A DNA stretch of 64,000 nt from contig NZ_OY782186.1 in the NCBI RefSeq assembly GCF_963677685.1, forward strand, positions 2,418,001-2,482,000, written 5' to 3'. Position numbers and translations under genes: made by a program. Origin of the DNA: an uncultured Bacteroides sp. GTDB lineage: Bacteria > Bacteroidota > Bacteroidia > Bacteroidales > Bacteroidaceae. Shown in pieces: positions 26,245 to 34,720 of the stretch (its first letter is position 1; each line of letters opens with the position of its first letter). The notes beneath the pieces were generated by a model. The model saw only the letters and a list, made by a program, of their open reading frames with translations. It ran no database searches and had not been told where the DNA came from.

Positions 26245-27426
26245 TCAATAGATTATCACATCCTGCAGGAAGGTGAGTTGCCACTCATCCACGCTCACAG
26301 AAAGCTGCATGCTTACCGGCTCAATATCCTCATCGGGAGAATCAGCACCGATACCTTTAATAGTAGCGGTGATGGCATAATCCCTGTTGCGGGCAATGGT
26401 GGAGGTACCTCCTCCTGTTCCTTCGATATTCGTACCCGCCTGTGCCTTATTCACTACAATAGGGTAATAAACCCGCTTTTCACTGTAAGTCGTCCCGCTA
26501 CCGTCCGTATCAAAAAGTCCCGAGATTATCAGTTTTGTAGGGTTGGTAGTGCTGTTGTTGGCAAAGGTATAGAACCAGTGAGGAGTAGTGACTGAAGCCT
26601 CAGGTGTGGAAAGCTCATCAAGCAGATAATCTGTGCCAGCCGTCCATGTTCCTGCGTTCATTGTTCCGCCATTAAGCCATGAAGGAGAAGTGGGCATAGT
26701 TGTAGTAGCATCTCCTGTAGCCACTTTAGAAACACCGGAAACATCATACAAGAATATCTTGTCGGTCTTGAAAGTGGCATTGTTATATTGACCACCTGCA
26801 TCGAAAGCGGTTTTGATGCTTGATACTGAGACCCGCGCTACCAAGCGGCTAAGAGTGACTGAAGCGTTGGTGGTGATTCCCGGTTGTAAAACCACTCCAG
26901 TGGTTTGTCCCGACATGGGCAGGTTATCCGAGCTCTGTACTCCGCCCAGGGCTGTTACTCCCAAAGATACCGTTCGGGCAAGAAAAGCCTCTTTGGTGGC
27001 TGCTCCGGCAAAAGTACCTGAGGGAGCATTGGCTACCACAACAACATCACACGTGCCTTCAGTACAATTAATAGCTGAGATCGTGCTGCCGGAAATGCTA
27101 GGTTCAGCAATGATATTCACGCTACCGTCAGCATTGAAAACCCCTACGGCAAGTGTCTTTATATTATCTTCCGCCGTAGGTAAAGTGCTACCCGAAGCTC
27201 TTGTCTGTGCAGACACACCTGCAGTTTTTGCCTCTGAACTGCCTTCGAGGGTTAATTTCAAAGAGGCTGTCTTATCAGTTACAGTGCCAAGTTCGCTTTT
27301 ATCTGACGAACAAGACCAAAGTAATGAACTAATTCCCATTATAAAAAGGAACGACAAACCGTGAAAATACATTTTTCTTCTTTCCCGAATAAAGAATGGA
27401 CTCTTTAATGTTTGCTTCTTTTTCAT
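26245..27426 (-). CDS. Mfa1/FimA-like major fimbrial subunit
   Basis: A fimbrillin of about 393 residues. The lipoprotein signal is GLSFLFIMGISSLLWSC, followed by SSDKSELGTVTDKTASLKL and GSTLPTAEDNIKTLAVGVFN, the start typical of Mfa1/FimA shaft proteins, with a basic stretch (Gln-Thr-Arg-Ala) as a possible protease maturation site. I use the ATG at 27426, which has GGAGGAGG about ten bases upstream; ATGs at 27474 and 27372 are alternatives. The family polymerises by strand exchange to form the fimbrial shaft. It is followed by the FimB/Mfa2 anchor gene. Confidence 0.82.
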   Translation of the reverse strand: MKKKQTLKSPFFIRERRKMYFHGLSFLFIMGISSLLWSCSSDKSELGTVTDKTASLKLTLEGSSEAKTAGVSAQTRASGSTLPTAEDNIKTLAVGVFNADGSVNIIAEPSISGSTISAINCTEGTCDVVVVANAPSGTFAGAATKEAFLARTVSLGVTALGGVQSSDNLPMSGQTTGVVLQPGITTNASVTLSRLVARVSVSSIKTAFDAGGQYNNATFKTDKIFLYDVSGVSKVATGDATTTMPTSPSWLNGGTMNAGTWTAGTDYLLDELSTPEASVTTPHWFYTFANNSTTNPTKLIISGLFDTDGSGTTYSEKRVYYPIVVNKAQAGTNIEGTGGGTSTIARNRDYAITATIKGIGADSPDEDIEPVSMQLSVSVDEWQLTFLQDVIIY

Positions 27427-27520
27427 GTCTTGCATACCTCCTCCTATCCTGTTTGTTATATCATTTGTTTTCATAAGATTCTTTTTTGTCTATTTGCTCT
27501 TCTTTTTATTCTTTTTTCAG

Positions 27521-29005
27521 TTATTTCTTTTTCAATTCATCCAATGCCTGTTGTGCTTCTTTCACTCCTGCAGCTGCCGCCATCAGTAAATAAATCTCTG
27601 CTTTGTCACGGTTACCTTCGAGCAGGTAAAGAATACCTAAGTTATTGTAAGCTGCAGGAAGTGTAGCATATTTATCCAGATAAGCATGAGCTTTCTTTGT
27701 ATCCCGTTTGCTAAGAGCTACTGCCGCGGCATTAATCGCTGCTTGTGGGCTGTCGGGGAAGAGACGAGCTGTCAGATCCATCGCATCGTTGTACTCCGTA
27801 GAACCTTTAGGATAGCTCATGGCAACAGCAAAGAACTCCGAGAGACTCAAAGAGTGGGAACCGGTCTCGAAGAGACGGCGCCCCTGAGCTGTGTCCACTC
27901 CTTTACGGGTGTAGCTGATCGCATAACTCAGGCGTTTAACTTTGGGGAATATATTGGATTGCAAATAACGATATGGTAACCCATCGCCAAGCTCCATCAA
28001 CATTCTCTCTCTGCCTTTGGTCAGCTCAACACTGTTGATGATGTCGCTTACCGCTTCACGCAAGTTCATGTCAGAGGATTGCACCAATGAACGGATCGAA
28101 TCCCAATCTTCAGCAGTCCAACTTACCTCGATAGGCGTTCTGCCTGCCACACGATTCTCACGCAAGTAATCCTTGAGTGAGAGTGCGCGCAGAGAAGCCT
28201 GCTTCTCATTCTTGTGCAAATGCCCTATTGGAGCACCATAACCTCTCAAACTTAGTTTGGTCACGCTCACCCCGTTTTGTTGCTGCAAGCCACGAACCGC
28301 TTCACGCAAGCGATAATAAATCTCATAATTCTGTTTCTCGGTAGAAAGTCGGTCCAGTTGGTTATCCCCATCAAAAGAGATCACTCCTTTAAGCATAGAG
28401 AGGGTATCATCTTCAGCGGCAGGGGCAACTATATTCACTAGGCTTAGGTAGCGAGTATCAATATTTTCTTTGATTTGGGAAGTTCGAGTTTTAGGCAGGA
28501 TGATCGCATCGGCAATTTTATCTTCAAACTCACGAGCAGGCTTACCGTTGCAGCCGCACTCACGACTGCTCATAAGCAATACCGCATCCTTCATCCATTC
28601 CCGATAAGGAATCTGAACTTTGTAAGAGAATTGTCTGCTACTTCTGGGATCATTCTTGACCACCACAGCAGGAGCATTCACACGGGAATTATTCTTGGAA
28701 TATTTCTTTCCGGCCAAAACCTCTTGTCGGTGATACACTTTTTGCTTCTGGATGCCGTTGACAAGAATGGAAGGAAGTTCCAAAGAGTGTTCAGGGCTTT
28801 TTAACAGGGGGGTCAGGGTTAATGACTCATTGGAGGCAAGCTTCAGACCTTCGTAGTTCACCTTCATGCGCACATGAAGGTTGCCTTCTGAAACATAAAC
28901 CTCTTTACCTGTAAGAGATATTTCTCCTTTGTACACCTCTTGAGCAAAAGCCGGAACAACCATCTGTTGCGCCAACAAAAACAATATTATAAGACTCTTT
29001 TTCAT
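27521..29005 (-). CDS. DUF3868 domain protein with TPR-like C-terminus
   Basis: A 494-residue secreted protein (signal ends AFAQ). The N-terminal region (VYKGEISLTGKEVYVSEGNL) is the DUF3868 domain. The middle contains an OmpA-like segment (VTKLSLRGYGAPIGHLHKNE then LRALSLKDYL). The C-terminus has TPR-like helices (AYNNLGILYLLEGNRDKAEI). DUF3868 genes are found in Bacteroidales fimbrial operons next to DUF3575 genes, as here 52 bases downstream of one. It may act in outer-membrane assembly or peptidoglycan attachment of the fimbriae; this is inference. Confidence 0.85.
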   Translation of the reverse strand: MKKSLIILFLLAQQMVVPAFAQEVYKGEISLTGKEVYVSEGNLHVRMKVNYEGLKLASNESLTLTPLLKSPEHSLELPSILVNGIQKQKVYHRQEVLAGKKYSKNNSRVNAPAVVVKNDPRSSRQFSYKVQIPYREWMKDAVLLMSSRECGCNGKPAREFEDKIADAIILPKTRTSQIKENIDTRYLSLVNIVAPAAEDDTLSMLKGVISFDGDNQLDRLSTEKQNYEIYYRLREAVRGLQQQNGVSVTKLSLRGYGAPIGHLHKNEKQASLRALSLKDYLRENRVAGRTPIEVSWTAEDWDSIRSLVQSSDMNLREAVSDIINSVELTKGRERMLMELGDGLPYRYLQSNIFPKVKRLSYAISYTRKGVDTAQGRRLFETGSHSLSLSEFFAVAMSYPKGSTEYNDAMDLTARLFPDSPQAAINAAAVALSKRDTKKAHAYLDKYATLPAAYNNLGILYLLEGNRDKAEIYLLMAAAAGVKEAQQALDELKKK

Positions 29006-29057
29006 TATAGATTGACTATCGTTATTTCTATCTTGTTTTCTTTGTTTTTTTTCTCTT

Positions 29058-29639
29058 TTACCAAAGCATATAAACCAGTGAAACGGCTGCTTTGGTAGGA
29101 CCTAAATAATTCTTATGACCGCTGCTAAGCTTTTCTCCGCAATGGGCGCAACGGTAACGGTCATAACTTGCCCGAACGTATCCCAATCCAAAAGTGGCTT
29201 CCAATCCCCAACGGGGAGAGAGTATCCACTGGTAACCGTAAGAGAGACCTGCACCCATCACTGAACCTTCATAACGCCAACTCTTCGTGCCTTTATATAA
29301 TCCGGCGGGAAGATCCGTATCGGCTATATTAAACTCTCCCGCCAATAAATGTATCCCCCAAAAATGTCCGCTAAAAGGACGACAAGCCCATAAACGCAAC
29401 TCGGGTTGCACCAGCCAATGCTTCCAACGTTTCAGACTCTCTTTGGAACCGAAAGGATTGTAGTGCAACGAAACATCCACACTAAAACGACCACCCAAGG
29501 ATTGCTCCAGACTCACATTGGGAGAAAAGAACGCATTCGAAAGAAGATCGCTCTTCACAGCCAAAGACTGACTCCAAACAGTAGAAGTCAAGCCCAAAAT
29601 TGAGCATAGCAGTATGAGTGTTGTTATTCGTTTGGTCAT
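29058..29639 (-). CDS. DUF3575 domain outer-membrane protein
   Basis: A 193-residue protein with a signal peptide ending TVWSQS and then LAVKSDLLSNAFFSPNVSLE, the opening of DUF3575. The sequence alternates hydrophobic residues as in a small beta-barrel (WKHWLVQPELRLW, YGYQWILSPRWGLEATFGLG) and ends with an aromatic residue. Members of this family accompany Bacteroidales fimbrial genes and are thought to be outer-membrane parts. It starts six bases after the regulator gene stop. Confidence 0.85.
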   Translation of the reverse strand: MTKRITTLILLCSILGLTSTVWSQSLAVKSDLLSNAFFSPNVSLEQSLGGRFSVDVSLHYNPFGSKESLKRWKHWLVQPELRLWACRPFSGHFWGIHLLAGEFNIADTDLPAGLYKGTKSWRYEGSVMGAGLSYGYQWILSPRWGLEATFGLGYVRASYDRYRCAHCGEKLSSGHKNYLGPTKAAVSLVYMLW

Positions 29640-29645
29640 AACGTA

Positions 29646-30047
29646 TTAGCGTTGTTCACTTAAAAAGACATCAGTCAGATGAATATCAGCCAGATAACGA
29701 CAGGCCATTTGGTTTAATACCCCCAGACGACGACCGGCAAGACCGTAGCTCTTATAAATCTCCTCACTATCTTCTATTGACGAAAGTTCGATACCTCCAC
29801 CCGTGGCAACAGCAATATCACAAAGAGAAATCTGATTAAGAGGATAGCAAAGTTCATAAGAACTTAGCTTTAGACCACATTTGCATCCCGACTTAAGACG
29901 TATAAGCCCAAAAGAGAGGAACTTGTCCAATAACATGCGTACCTCTGTTGAAGAAAGTCCATGCTCACGCCTACTCTCTGATACAGAGAGACCATAATGA
30001 ATGTCTTTAAGCAAAGACACAGCTTTGACTACTTTTAAGCTTAACAT
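29646..30047 (-). CDS. Rrf2-like winged-helix regulator, first gene of the fimbrial operon
   Basis: A 133-residue protein. The N-terminal part (LSLKVVKAVSLLKDIHYGLS, then SSTEVRMLLDKFLSFGLIRL) reads as a winged helix, and SLCDIAVATGGGIEL resembles the Rrf2 C-terminal helix region. Four cysteines (55, 57, 67, 76) lie in the middle and could bind a metal or iron-sulfur cluster, but the spacing is not that of IscR. It is the promoter-proximal gene of the fimbrial operon, 40 bases from the invertible element. It may modulate the operon or the inversion. The family assignment is moderate. Confidence 0.55.
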   Translation of the reverse strand: MLSLKVVKAVSLLKDIHYGLSVSESRREHGLSSTEVRMLLDKFLSFGLIRLKSGCKCGLKLSSYELCYPLNQISLCDIAVATGGGIELSSIEDSEEIYKSYGLAGRRLGVLNQMACRYLADIHLTDVFLSEQR

Positions 30048-30086
30048 AATCCTATTTTTATACTTGTTTTCTGTTTGTTTTAATCC

Positions 30087-30116
30087 TTTTTCTGTTACTT
30101 CATAGGTAACAGAAAT
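30087..30116. repeat. Left inverted repeat (IRL) of the fimbrial switch
   Basis: A 30-base sequence matched perfectly, in inverse orientation, at 30612-30641. Its core is itself a dyad: ten-base arms tttctgttac and gtaacagaaa around the seven-base spacer ttcatag. This is the layout of a tyrosine-recombinase crossover site; the asymmetric spacer sets the direction of recombination. Confidence 0.92.
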
Positions 30117-30611
30117 AAAATAAGAAACAGAGGATGAAAAAGAGATTAAAAAGATGGGTGATAGTCAAAATATTTTTAATATTAATATTTTGCAGGATTC
30201 TGCTCTTTATAACCAAAAGAACAGATGGGACAAGTGCGCACATTTCCTATCCTGTTTAATATATAAACAGGAAGTACATATAACGGAAAGAAATCAATGA
30301 TAGATAAGACTTTCTCTACTCTGATTTTATGCTAAATGCAGACGAAAAAGCTAAAACTGAACTATTCAAATGTTTTATTTTCTTAATAATAGTGAATTTG
30401 CCTTATGAATTATTCATTGAAATGTATAAATAAATTCATTAACAAACTTATTAATGTTGTGATATAAGATAATGAACTACTTAACAGCTCCAAAAGTCTC
30501 TGAAGAATAAAAAACAATCAAATGAATAGAATTCTTTTGCAAAAACATGAAATAATCTCTTAATTTATTTGTTTGTTATATAAAATATTTCAATATTTGC
30601 CGAATAATATG
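30117..30611. mobile_element. Invertible promoter segment of the fimbrial operon
   Basis: This 495-base AT-rich non-coding segment is bounded by perfect 30-base inverted repeats, lies 40 bases upstream of the first fimbrial-operon gene and next to a tyrosine recombinase gene. Site-specific recombination between the repeats would invert it. It contains a good plus-strand promoter near its right end (see 30568-30599), which in the present orientation reads away from the operon. A minus-strand TAAGTTTG (complement of 30443-30450) lacks a -33 box. Inversion is inferred from structure; the opposite orientation is not seen here. Confidence 0.85.
30568..30599 (+). promoter_or_regulatory. Candidate promoter inside the invertible segment
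   Basis: TTTG (30568-30571), 20 bases, then AATATTTG (30592-30599), one mismatch from the Bacteroides TTTG-N19/20-TAnnTTTG consensus. It points right, towards the 3' end of the recombinase gene. After inversion it would point left into the fimbrial operon. Confidence 0.55.
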
Positions 30612-30641
30612 ATTTCTGTTACCTATGAAGTAACAGAAAAA
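30612..30641. repeat. Right inverted repeat (IRR) of the fimbrial switch
   Basis: A perfect inverse copy of 30087-30116 over 30 bases; identity stops at both ends exactly. The spacer here reads ctatgaa, the reverse complement of the left spacer. Confidence 0.92.
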
Positions 30642-30761
30642 ATAAAAACAGCTAGATCCCCTTACCACAAGTGTTTGTTGTTTGTCTTTTCTATCTTTAT
30701 TAGACCGATTTTCAAATATAAAATGCTCTTTTTCATCTAATAAAAAGCCATTCTATTTTCC

Positions 30762-31787
30762 TCATATCAATCTCTTTGTCCATTTACCATTCCCCCGCCG
30801 AATAGGAATGTCTGAGGCTGAAAAATCACCCTCTCTGCTTGTTGGTAGAACCAGAGCAATCACTTTTTTATTAGCTCGCTTGAGTGTACGGTTGTCAAAA
30901 GAAGCGAGATAGTTATAAGTTACTTTCTCAGAGCTATGACCTAAAGATTCACTGATAACGGCAACAGGGATTCCTTCCCGATAAGCAGCTGTGGCCCAAG
31001 AATGGCGGGCAACGTAAGAAGTAAGATGTTCTTTTAGCCTCAACTTATTAGAAAGCTGATGCAGATGATAGTTGTAGAGCCGTAAGGCGCTTTGGTACTG
31101 CCCGTACTCATTTTCTCCAATCTGGGTGATAATGGGTAGCAGGTAAGGAGAGTTCTTAACTAAAGGAGCATATTTGCGAAAAAGACTCATCGCACAAGGC
31201 TCCAGGCTTACGGTTAGTTCGTGTCCCGTTTTACTACGCCGATAAGTGAGCGTATTCTTTTGAAGATCGCTCTTGCGAAGATGAGCCAGGTCCACAAAAG
31301 GGATACCGCGAAGATAAAACGAAAGAAGGAACATGTCGCGTGAGAAAGCAAGCGAAGCCGAGGACGAAGCTAAATCCAACGCGCAAAGCTTACGAATAAC
31401 TTCCGGATTTACGGCACGCTTTTGACAGCTCTCGGTGCCGGTAAAAACCTCTTCAAAAAGTCCCCCAGGCAGATTGGTTATCCCTCTGCGAGAAGCCTGA
31501 TTACAGATAGAACGCAGCATCCTCATGTACAAGGAAACAGTGTTGCGCCTGCAGCCCTGGGAATAAAGATGTTCTTCATACTGCTTCAGTAGGAACGGCG
31601 TTAGTTCGGTAAAAGTTGTTTTCTGGTTCCCGGTAAATGAAACCAAGCGCTTCAATGCGCTCTCATAAGAACGAGCAGTGGCATGACGCCCTGAATCGAG
31701 TAATTCGTTCTTCAGGCATTCAACAAAAATGCTTAATACTTCCATTTGTTTTTTTTGCTTGCACCAATAGTATTCATTTTCTTTCAT
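30762..31787 (-). CDS. Tyrosine recombinase (phage integrase family), probable invertase of the fimbrial switch
   Basis: A 341-residue recombinase with a SAM-like N-terminal core-binding domain (about 15-105) and a catalytic domain (about 125-315). Catalytic residues visible: Arg160 (YLRGIPFVDL), Lys186 (RRSKTGHEL), Arg261 (YVARHSWAT), His284 (SLGHSS) and Tyr293 (YLASF). The first His of the HxxR box is Tyr, as in several Bacteroidetes invertases. A second ATG at 31745 (MEVLSIFVECLK) is possible. The length fits chromosomal invertases. It is transcribed toward the inverted repeats, with 120 bases between its stop and IRR. It probably catalyses inversion of 30117-30611. Confidence 0.9.
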   Translation of the reverse strand: MKENEYYWCKQKKQMEVLSIFVECLKNELLDSGRHATARSYESALKRLVSFTGNQKTTFTELTPFLLKQYEEHLYSQGCRRNTVSLYMRMLRSICNQASRRGITNLPGGLFEEVFTGTESCQKRAVNPEVIRKLCALDLASSSASLAFSRDMFLLSFYLRGIPFVDLAHLRKSDLQKNTLTYRRSKTGHELTVSLEPCAMSLFRKYAPLVKNSPYLLPIITQIGENEYGQYQSALRLYNYHLHQLSNKLRLKEHLTSYVARHSWATAAYREGIPVAVISESLGHSSEKVTYNYLASFDNRTLKRANKKVIALVLPTSREGDFSASDIPIRRGNGKWTKRLI

Positions 31788-32410
31788 AGGTCATAAATGT
31801 TTATATCTCAATAAGAGGCATAAATTAGACATTTATATTTAGAAGAAAAAATACAATTAAAGTGTGTATTAACGTAATATTTTTTGATATATAAGAGAAT
31901 GAAATTGTTTTTATTTGTTTACTTGTTTACTTGCTTTATACTATTATCACCAATCGCTAATCCCAGAGAAAGTGTAATAAGACTCCAAAAATAAGAAAAA
32001 GCTAAAAAAAATCAATAAATATGCATCAAAAAATAGAAGCATCATTTAAAGATTCGTACATTTTTCCTATTATTCAATATTAATATCCTAAAAGAACATA
32101 TCATACAAAGCCCTCTCAGTCAAGACGCTACCTGATAACGGTTATTAATTGCATTCTTCATAAAAAGCAACTAGCTTTATCAAAAAACAGACTCCATCAT
32201 AGAAATGAAGTCTTTCCGTCACACAACTGGATGACGAATATCACTCAACTATATGATCAACAGTTCCCAACTGAATGACCAACTATTTCTTAGAGAACAA
32301 ATGCTTAGGATATCTGCGAAATAGAGATAAGCTAAGCATCGAAAAAGAGTACGATAGGGTTACAAAATGCTTAGTCTTCGAAGAGCAAAAAAGAAACTTT
32401 CTTTCATGAT
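31788..32410. other. Intergenic region upstream of the recombinase gene
   Basis: About 620 AT-rich bases without an ORF that I can support. It should hold the recombinase promoter, but no clear TTTG/TAnnTTTG pair is visible on the minus strand. A short direct repeat (gtttacttgtttacttg near 31917-31935) and two similar words (aactggatgac and aactgaatgac, about 32226-32280) are present. I see no RNA gene. Confidence 0.35.
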
Positions 32411-32412
32411 AT

Positions 32413-32442
32413 AAAAAAAGCTGCCCAACTCAGTTGGACAGC
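32413..32442 (-). terminator. Terminator of the POT transporter gene
   Basis: Arms gctg-c-ccaac and gttgg-a-cagc form a ten-base stem with one mismatch and a tiny loop, followed on the minus strand by seven T. It lies about 30 bases past the transporter stop. Confidence 0.75.
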
Positions 32443-32470
32443 CCTTATAGTAATAAGCTATGATCTATTA

Positions 32471-34159
32471 TTATTTAGCTACAGCATCAAGCTTTTTCAT
32501 GATAGAGAAAATAAAGATGCCGGATACTGCACAGCAAAGTACCAATATACCCCATAGTAACCAAAGTTCAATACCCCAAAGGTGACCGATAATCGCTACG
32601 CAATAGTTACCTACAGCTGTTGCAGCTAGCCAGCCTCCTTGCATCAAACCTTTGTATTTAGGAGGTGCTACTCGAGACACAAAGCTAAGCCCCATTGGAC
32701 TAAGGAAGAGTTCTGCAATAGTCAGAGTAAAATAAGTACTGATTAGTAAATTAGGAGAAACCAACATATCACTCACTCCACCCGAAGCCTGAATAGCATG
32801 GGGAGTAGGCAATCCTAAAGAACCCACAGACATCACCAAGAAAGCAATAGCTGCTACAAACATACCAATACCAATCTTACGAGGAGCAGAAGGCTCGCTA
32901 TTTCTCTTAGCAAGCATAGCAAAAAATCCTACTGCAACAGGAGTCAGGATAATAATGAAAAAAGGATTGAACTGTTGGAAAACCTCAGGAGTAATTTTTA
33001 TTTCAGCAGGCATATCACTATAGAAAGCATACGTACCGATAGCACCTACTATAAACGCTATTCCACTTAGCATTTTGCCCATCATTTTCTTAAACTGAAC
33101 AACTCCCAACAAACCGTAGAAAGCAATAATCAGCATCACCATAGAAGGCAGACCGAAGCTAATACGTCCTATACCGGTCAGACTGCTTGCAGTGTAATCA
33201 CGAGCAAACCATGTAAGGGTTAAACCATTTTGGTGAAAAGCCATCCAAAAGAAAATAACCACTGCAAAAACCAATGAAAGACAGATAATACGTTCTTTAG
33301 TTTCTGCCGGTGAAAGTTCTATCGCTTGTGATTTCGCACCGGATGCTTTATCTTTCTTAGCCTGCTCCTTAACGGTCACATCAGCATTCTTATAGTATTT
33401 TTTGAATCCCAAGAAGATCAACAAAGAAACAACCAGCGAGATACATGCTAGAGCAAAACCATAGTTATAGCCTTCAGAAAGTTTCTCGATATAAGTATGA
33501 GAGAAATTTACCAAATCACTACTAGCTCCTGCAGTTTGTAAATCAGCCAATTGCTTTAAGCTAGCAGTACCATCAGCCGAGATCGTACCGTTAAACAGTT
33601 GGTGTGCCAAAGCAGGTATTTTAGGTTCATAGAAGAGACCCGCCTTAGCCATAAAATGATTATAAACAGCTCCTGCCGCAGACGGAGCAAAGAACGCCCC
33701 GATATTAATACACATATAAAAGATACTAAATGCGAGGTCACGTTTAGAATTATACTTCGGATCATCATACAAGTTACCTACTAACGCTTGCAAATTACCT
33801 TTAAAAAATCCGGTACCAAGAGCGATTAAACCCAATGCCGAGAACATCATAATCTTAGCAGCTTCACTCACTCCGGTAGGTATTGCAAGCAATGAATAGC
33901 CTATAAACATCACGACGATACCCAAAATGATTGTTTTGCCATAACCTAGTAAACGGTCAGCTACTATACCCCCAAAAAGAGGAAGGAAGTATACAAGAGC
34001 CAAGAAGGTTGAGAAAACCAAACTTGAAGTGTCTTTATCAAAACCAAATTTAGCCTGTATAAACAATACAAAAATAGCCAACATGGTGTAATAGCCAAAT
34101 CGCTCTCCCATATTGGCTAATGCCAATACAAATAATCCTTTAGGATGTCCTTTAAGCAT
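32471..34159 (-). CDS. POT/PTR2 family proton-coupled peptide transporter
   Basis: A 562-residue membrane protein with about 14 hydrophobic segments. The N-terminal signature ANMGERFGYYTM corresponds to the ExxERFxYY motif, but the first Glu is Asn16. GKTIILGIVVMFIGY and GTGFFKGNLQALVGNLY are further family motifs, and SPMGLSFVSRVAPPKYKGLMQG (given in parts: SPMGLSFVSRVAPPKY, KGLMQGGW) near the end is typical. It imports di- and tripeptides with protons. It is a single gene with its own terminator; TATATTTG (complement of 34202-34209) is a possible -7 box. Confidence 0.92.
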   Translation of the reverse strand: MLKGHPKGLFVLALANMGERFGYYTMLAIFVLFIQAKFGFDKDTSSLVFSTFLALVYFLPLFGGIVADRLLGYGKTIILGIVVMFIGYSLLAIPTGVSEAAKIMMFSALGLIALGTGFFKGNLQALVGNLYDDPKYNSKRDLAFSIFYMCINIGAFFAPSAAGAVYNHFMAKAGLFYEPKIPALAHQLFNGTISADGTASLKQLADLQTAGASSDLVNFSHTYIEKLSEGYNYGFALACISLVVSLLIFLGFKKYYKNADVTVKEQAKKDKASGAKSQAIELSPAETKERIICLSLVFAVVIFFWMAFHQNGLTLTWFARDYTASSLTGIGRISFGLPSMVMLIIAFYGLLGVVQFKKMMGKMLSGIAFIVGAIGTYAFYSDMPAEIKITPEVFQQFNPFFIIILTPVAVGFFAMLAKRNSEPSAPRKIGIGMFVAAIAFLVMSVGSLGLPTPHAIQASGGVSDMLVSPNLLISTYFTLTIAELFLSPMGLSFVSRVAPPKYKGLMQGGWLAATAVGNYCVAIIGHLWGIELWLLWGILVLCCAVSGIFIFSIMKKLDAVAK

Positions 34160-34224
34160 AAAATCTATTTTTAAAATTAATAATACAAATCATATTTTAT
34201 GCAAATATATACTTTTTGCTATAT

Positions 34225-34704
34225 TTATTCTTCAAAAAGAATACAAACTTCTGCACGAACAAGCCTTATTAGTTCTTTTGGATCAATTTTTATCTGTAAA
34301 CCGCGTTGTCCTGCACTTACATAAATATACGGATAAGTCGAACAAGTTTGATGAATATAGGTCGGAAAGTGTTTTTTCATGCCTATGGGCGAACAAGCTC
34401 CGCGAATATAACCAGTAGTGGGCAAAAGCTCTTTCATTGGTATAAGATCGCTCTTTTTATTACCAGAAACCTTGGCAGCTAATTTCAAATCAACCTCTTT
34501 ATCACCTGGAATAACACAGACAAAATAGCCTGTTTTATCTCCATGTAGAACCAAAGTTTTAAATACCTGATTAATATCCTCTCCCAAATCAGCAGCCACA
34601 TGAACAGCACTCAGATCATTCTCATCAACTTCATAAGGTATCAGTTCATAAGAGATCTTCTCCTTATCTAACAATCGGGCAGCATTCGTTTTACTAACTT
34701 TCAT
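34225..34704 (-). CDS. ybaK: Cys-tRNA(Pro)/Cys-tRNA(Cys) deacylase YbaK
   Basis: A 159-residue YbaK/EbsC protein. The family pattern is clear: KTNAARLLDKEKISYELIPY, VFKTLVLHGDKTGYFVCVIP, DLKLAAKVSGNKK and GYIRGACSPIGMKK. YbaK hydrolyses Cys mischarged on tRNA(Pro). It lies 16 bases after uvrA and may share its transcript. The length matches the family. Confidence 0.93.
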   Translation of the reverse strand: MKVSKTNAARLLDKEKISYELIPYEVDENDLSAVHVAADLGEDINQVFKTLVLHGDKTGYFVCVIPGDKEVDLKLAAKVSGNKKSDLIPMKELLPTTGYIRGACSPIGMKKHFPTYIHQTCSTYPYIYVSAGQRGLQIKIDPKELIRLVRAEVCILFEE

Positions 34705-34720
34705 TGTATCACAAACTTTA

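Noticed and set aside
26813..27364. 183-residue plus-strand open frame
   Set aside because: Antisense to the major fimbrillin gene; the Val/Ala/Pro-rich text is what the complement of a Thr/Gly/Ala-rich fimbrillin produces.
25225..29639. Apparent richer G+C and different codon use in the fimbrial core compared with the flanks
   Set aside because: The impression comes from reading only; without a computed composition profile I cannot claim horizontal transfer.
31917..31935. Direct repeat gtttacttgtttacttg near the recombinase gene
   Set aside because: Two short low-complexity units only; not a recombination site like the 30-base inverted repeats and no array follows.
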